This document shows, piece by piece, positions 59,243 through 64,000 of a stretch of DNA of 64,000 nucleotides (its first letter is position 1; each line of letters starts with the position of its first letter). A model generated the notes under the pieces. The model saw nothing but the letters and a program-made list of their open reading frames with translations. It was not told the DNA's origin and did no database searches. The position numbers and the translations under genes are program-made. Origin of the DNA: Azolla caroliniana (lineage: Eukaryota; Polypodiophyta); NCBI GenBank assembly GCA_043228905.1, contig JBHGNT010000004.1:992001-1056000 (forward strand), in the 5' to 3' direction.

Positions 59243-60331
59243 GTAGCCAACTATGCCCATTATCTCATTCCCAGAATACATTCAAGGTTGGGGTTTGTAT
59301 GTATATTATCTCTGATTTTTGTTGTATAGTTACTATTATCAAGGGATAAGCTCACAATTATTGACGAGAATTGCAATGTTTGAAGGAAGAGGAAGGTGGT
59401 TCTATTCATCAGATTGTTGCAGTGAACTTTGCAACATTCATGTGACTAGATGTATGTACCAATACTGTGATACAAATATATCTTTTTTAGTATGATATAT
59501 ATATTTATAGTGCCAATATTGTGTTACAAATGTAGATTCAATATAATGTACATACTTATATCATAAACCTCAATTGCTTGACGTTGTCAACCCCAAATAT
59601 CCATATTTTGTTCTTGACTATACTCAAGCAATGTGCTATTTTTAAACTGAAGTTACACTGCCTATCAGCAAATTATAAGATAAAAAACATCAAAAACATC
59701 CCAAGAACGGAGTATTCATGCACTCATTGTAAACTTATTGGTTTCAAAATCAATAACAATTTCGTACTGCATTTTTTGAAGGCCTTTTCATAGTCAAACA
59801 AACTTAATTAACATCTAAGGAATAAACACTAGTAATAAACACTGGATTCAAAAACACATTCACAAAAAGAATAAGCTTCCACTTCAAACAGGCAAGACAA
59901 TGTTACCTCATAATTCACATAAATCTTGTCTCCTAAAGTTTAAAAAACATCAGAGGTTCCAGCAACATTTGGGTATGATTATAGAGAGCAACAATATAGT
60001 TAAATTAATAAAGTGCACAAGAAATTAGCTCAAAACTACCTCTGGAGTTTTGTGGAGAGGCATTATTATATGTAGAAAATCATTAGTACATGGGGATTCT
60101 GTCAAGGGGAAAGAATCACTAACAGAAAGTACACCTAAACCACCAAAAACCAGTGGTTACTTGGCAATTAGTACGCGAACATGAGTGTTAGACCATCCTT
60201 CAGATCTGCAGCCTGTTCCTTTTGCTGAAGCCAATGAGGTTCGAGATCACATGAATTTCTTTGGTCTAAGCGGGTTTCAAACGAAGGTTATAGTGCAAAT
60301 TCAAATGTAAAGCACCTGCCCGGTATTATTA
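59243..60331. other. Spacer between convergent SERK and coiled-coil genes
   Basis: Probably holds the two 3' UTRs. No clear AATAAA could be assigned to SERK. Otherwise A/T-rich with no ORF of note. Confidence 0.45.
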
Positions 60332-63300
60332 TTAAATTTTGCAATGCTTCCTTTCAGAAATGTGAGGAGCATGCGTTGTAGATTTACTCTTGAAATTAGT
60401 AACCACACTTTTGCGGTCTTGTCGTTGTGAAGCAACAACCTCTTTGATTGGTAAACAAACTGTATTTCTGCCCAATTTGTCCTTCATTGGTTCTCCTTTT
60501 GACTGTCTGAAGTTAGTACTTGCTGTATATGTGCCCTTCACCATGGGCTAGAAACATTAGTATGGTATCAAGCTCCAAAAAGCTAAATTAAACATTAGTA
60601 TATAATAGGGAGCCTTTAGTACTGGTGGAAGGACTCTGTTGTATAGATGCTGGCTTCAAAAAACTATACTGACCATTTAGCATTTCATCTTCCAATTTGT
60701 TCTCTTTTCTTTACTTCATGCAACTAAACTAGACTTTACAAAATGATGTCTATATGACAAAAACATTTGAAGATTATAAAATATAAGTCAACACTACAGG
60801 TTCTATTGATTGTTAACACTACACTGTGGTTCAACATGAATGTTTGAATGTTTGTTCATGCTGAAATATTGAAAGGGCCTTAATGGAATCCTTCTGGGGT
60901 TTTATTGAGAATAAAGTTAGTGCCCTTAACTAGCGATTAATAATAATCAACAATTATCGCTAGAAGTCACATTAACTAACTAGATTATGAAAACCATTAA
61001 TCGCAATTTGTGATTAATCAATGGAAAGAAACAGTAGAAAATGAAAAAAAAAATCTCGATTTATTGATGGGAATCACGATGGAAAATGAATTAAAATGAC
61101 AACAATGAAAAAACTGAACGGTTAATAATTGGAAGTGGCTCTTTCTCACCTCCTTAGCCTACACAGTCATGGGAGCTAACAAGAAGCTCACCACTGGCTT
61201 CAAGAAGTGGTTCTAATCCCTGCCAATCGTGTCTAAAATGCAATTTCCCAATGTATTCTTCATAGTCTCTTTAGGGTTGATTAATTGTTATATAGATGCA
61301 CTTCAACATGAGATCAAGTTAAATTGTCATTTTTTCCCAGCAATGTAAACATACCTGTAGATTTGTAAGCTTCTTGTTTCGATGACTGCAATCATTTTGT
61401 GAATCTTCAATGATATTTCTCACTACTATGTTCTGCATTCCATAGAAACCTTAAACCCCATCATGCATGCACTTGAATCTTGAAATGGAACTGGAAAATT
61501 CATACAAATAAGCTTACTTTCTCCAAAATCATGGATTGGTGATGTCTTTGCCCCATCTCAGCATCGCTAATAGTAAATAAATAAAGGTGGATTTAGTTAC
61601 AGCTTCATCATTCTTCTCTTTAAATCAGATTGCACAGAAAGGCACTGTATTACCTTTCTGTACCATCACAATTTCTTTTCTCGATGAACTTATTATACGA
61701 TGTTTTGAGATGGTCAAGCTCCTTGTGCATCTCCTCCAACTCATCCATTGCTTCATGCCACCGTCCTTCATATACCTCTCTCTTTGCACTCACTGCGTCA
61801 AGGCTGACTAAGAGCTTTAAGTTTTCCTTCTCTAGATCGCATTTTTCCTGGAAGCAGCCATTTTTCTTATTGGATTAATGGTTTCTGCCCTCTTGGAAAA
61901 CACGACCAAAAAACATATTTGAATGTGTGACAGGACTCTTGGACTATCAAGAATAAGAAAATGTAATCGTTCATAAGTACATAGGTTATGAAAGCATTGG
62001 TCACACATATAGACACATGCTTCTCATGATAGTCATTTCTACAAGAACACTGCCATGAGCTTTGTTATTAGTCCACGAAGAGTCATGCATAATCATTTGA
62101 AAATGCATCCTTATCTTCAAACTCCCTTAATAATGTCATTGAGCAAAGAGACAAAGAGTTTATACATATTTTTACCAAATTAAAAATGAAACAGATGTTT
62201 CCGTGAATTAAAGAGCTGAAGTACACACCTTTGAAAATTCAACAGCATTCCTATTCATAGAATCCTCTAGAACACATAGCTTTGTTTGCAGATCTCTGAT
62301 TTCGTTGAGGTCGCGTTCTCTGGAATAAGATGGGTATTTAATCTAATACTATCAGTTTTAAATACATACAATACAGATATTTACTACAAGCTTTACCTCA
62401 ATTCTCTCTCTTGGAGTAGCATTGTCCCCAATTCATTTAGTTGTACTTCTAAATCTTTAATCTCAGACACCCTAATTTCAACAACAAACAAGAGTTATAT
62501 CATCACAATGCTTTCCTATAACCCATTTGAAGGGAGATTTTGAGTTCCTAGAATACCTCAGATTCCTCTCTTGTTCTGCAACTGATTTGGCATCTGCTAC
62601 CTCTTTATGATATTCTCCTATCTTCATTTTATATGACTCCAATAACAACAGACACTGGAAAATGGATATAAAGTTGAGGTCCAAGTATCTACCACTCACC
62701 CCAATTTAGCAGAAAGTGCTAATTCATGTTGCCCATCCTTCTGATTATAAATACCTCATCTTTCTCTTGTGTGATTTTTCCAACGCAATTTTGAAGTTCA
62801 TGGTATTTTGCTTCTAGATCTTCATGATTTTTGGTCTGTGAGGACAACATCGCTCACAATTGGCATTACAATATGTTATTTAAAATTTAAAAGAAAATGG
62901 TCATATAAAAAATCCTATGAAAATCATGGATATGATTTCTTCCATTTCATTTTCTTCTTTACACATAAATGCGATTGCTGAGCAGATTTTCCCGAGACCA
63001 AAAGACAAAGAATTTTTTCTTGAGTCTACGCATTCCCTTTTCATCATGGGAAGATTTGGACAATAAATACATACCTTTCCGTCAGCAAACTTTCCTATGA
63101 TCAATTCTTGATCAGTTTATTATTTCTCCTACAAGAACTACCATAAAGTGGACAATTAAGTTTAAAATCATGCTATTATTACCTTTGATATAATGTCATC
63201 ATTCAGGATCAATGAAAAATCCCTTTCAAGGCCATTCTCCTTCAATGTATCTACCATACTGCAAATTAACCATTGTGTTTGTAGGATACTATGCAAAATT

Positions 63301-63583
63301 GCATGGGTTTAATACAATCTTCTTATGAAGAAGTTTACCTTTCCAAACTAGTTATCTTTTCATGCAGTTTTGCAATCTCCTCACCTTTTTTAATTCTGTT
63401 TAGAAGGGAGCAAAACTGTATTGAATTAAACAAGCTTCCTGAATCATTAAAAGGTAGACTTGAGGTGATTGTCACAAATTAATCTTAAACTTCAGATACA
63501 AACCTTTCTTGTAGCTCATTCTCTGCAGTTAAATTAGCTGCAGAAAGGTCATTGCGCAGTTTTATCACCTTGTCCTCCAACAG
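60332..63583 (-). CDS. Unidentified coiled-coil protein, C-terminal part (partial at the right edge)
   Basis: Eleven minus-strand exons join in one frame with canonical splice sites: 63583-63504, 63395-63339, 63258-63183, 62835-62755, 62654-62557, 62471-62397, 62319-62229, 61847-61654, 61566-61518, 61432-61355, 60547-60332 (stop TAA). They encode the last 364 residues. The first 270 or so are rich in Leu, Glu, Lys and Asn with heptad spacing, for example LLEDKVIKLRNDLSAANLTA, YKMKIGEYHKEVADAKS and EKCDLEKENLKLLVSLDAVS, so a long coiled coil is predicted. The C terminus is basic and polar (KDKLGRNTVCLPIKEV, SVVTNFKSKSTTHAP). Exon 63583-63504 opens in phase 0, so upstream exons lie beyond 64000. 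No family is assigned; a cytoskeletal, nuclear-structure or meiotic coiled-coil protein is possible. A further micro-exon between 63182 and 62836 cannot be excluded. Confidence 0.7.
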
Positions 63584-64000
63584 CTGAAATTGTTTGAAAT
63601 AAAATACCATGACTACTAATCGAAATATCTATAATTTAAGGAATTGCTTCATTATTGAAACGGCACATTTTCCTGTCAATAAAGTACAAATATATTTAAA
63701 TGTGCCTATCAATAAGGTACAACTTGTGATGTCCTGTCCTCTTCATTCCTTAAATTTCTTTTTAAAGATAGGAAAGACAATATGCATCATCTTAATCAGT
63801 CTGATTTTAGTGCCTCATACATAAAACAGCCTCTAAGAAGCATGGCTTGTATCTGCAATAAACCACTACAGTGGGGTATTATACCGTCATGACTATTGTT
63901 GGTTAGAAGCTGAGGGACTCCACCATAAACTGTTGACAAAGTGGATCAACTCAATCCATGTGTAACTTATCTTTATCGTGTATCTCAATTTAATTGATAT
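63584..64000 (-). other. Intron of the coiled-coil gene, running off the window
   Basis: No exon-like frame with splice sites was found here. It is read as the intron before exon 63583-63504, continuing beyond the window edge. Confidence 0.4.

Noticed and set aside
63063-63095. Possible micro-exon of the coiled-coil gene (ESLLTE text with a GTATGT donor)
   Set aside because: Its phase does not fit between the neighbouring exons, which already join in frame.

Overview
This window is nuclear DNA of a land plant, most likely a fern. It holds spliced plant genes with GT-AG introns (one intron appears to use GC-AG), A/T-rich intergenic DNA, and retrotransposon remains in many states of decay. The fern suggestion rests mainly on two intronless genes for secreted cyanovirin-N homology (CVNH) lectins. 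That family is known from cyanobacteria, filamentous fungi and ferns such as Ceratopteris, and is not typical of seed plants. The organism assignment is therefore an inference.

Layout. 1-5470: transposon debris, with a copia gag relic split by a 5'-truncated LINE and a candidate solo LTR. 5500-9373: a same-strand pair of CVNH lectin genes on the minus strand, separated by four near-identical 227-bp tandem repeats. 9390-12240: non-coding DNA with a tRNA-like sequence and a degenerate 320-bp duplication. 12256-19655: a nearly complete 7.4-kb L1-type LINE with a perfect 15-bp target-site duplication, one nonsense codon in each ORF, and an unusual minisatellite in its 3' UTR. 19680-21390: a duplicated flank, one copy of which carries a 1.1-kb solo LTR. 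24914-41302: a complete 33-exon gene for a Sec7-domain ARF-GEF of the BIG family, closest to BIG5/MIN7/BEN1 (predicted 1794 aa). 41303-47438: intergenic, with RT relics and repeats. 47439-59242: a complete 11-exon SERK-type LRR receptor kinase gene (predicted 625 aa), whose large eighth intron is filled with LINE copies and a MULE-like MITE. 60332-64000: the 3' part of an unidentified coiled-coil protein gene on the minus strand, convergent with SERK; its 5' part lies outside the window.

How the genes work together. BIG5-type ARF-GEFs act in post-Golgi and endosomal trafficking. SERKs are plasma-membrane co-receptors that depend on such trafficking. The CVNH proteins are predicted secreted glycan-binding lectins. 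All three have links to immunity in the wider literature, but nothing in the sequence shows co-regulation, so their proximity may be chance. Gene models were built by hand from splice signals, reading-frame continuity and remembered family sequence; no searches were run.
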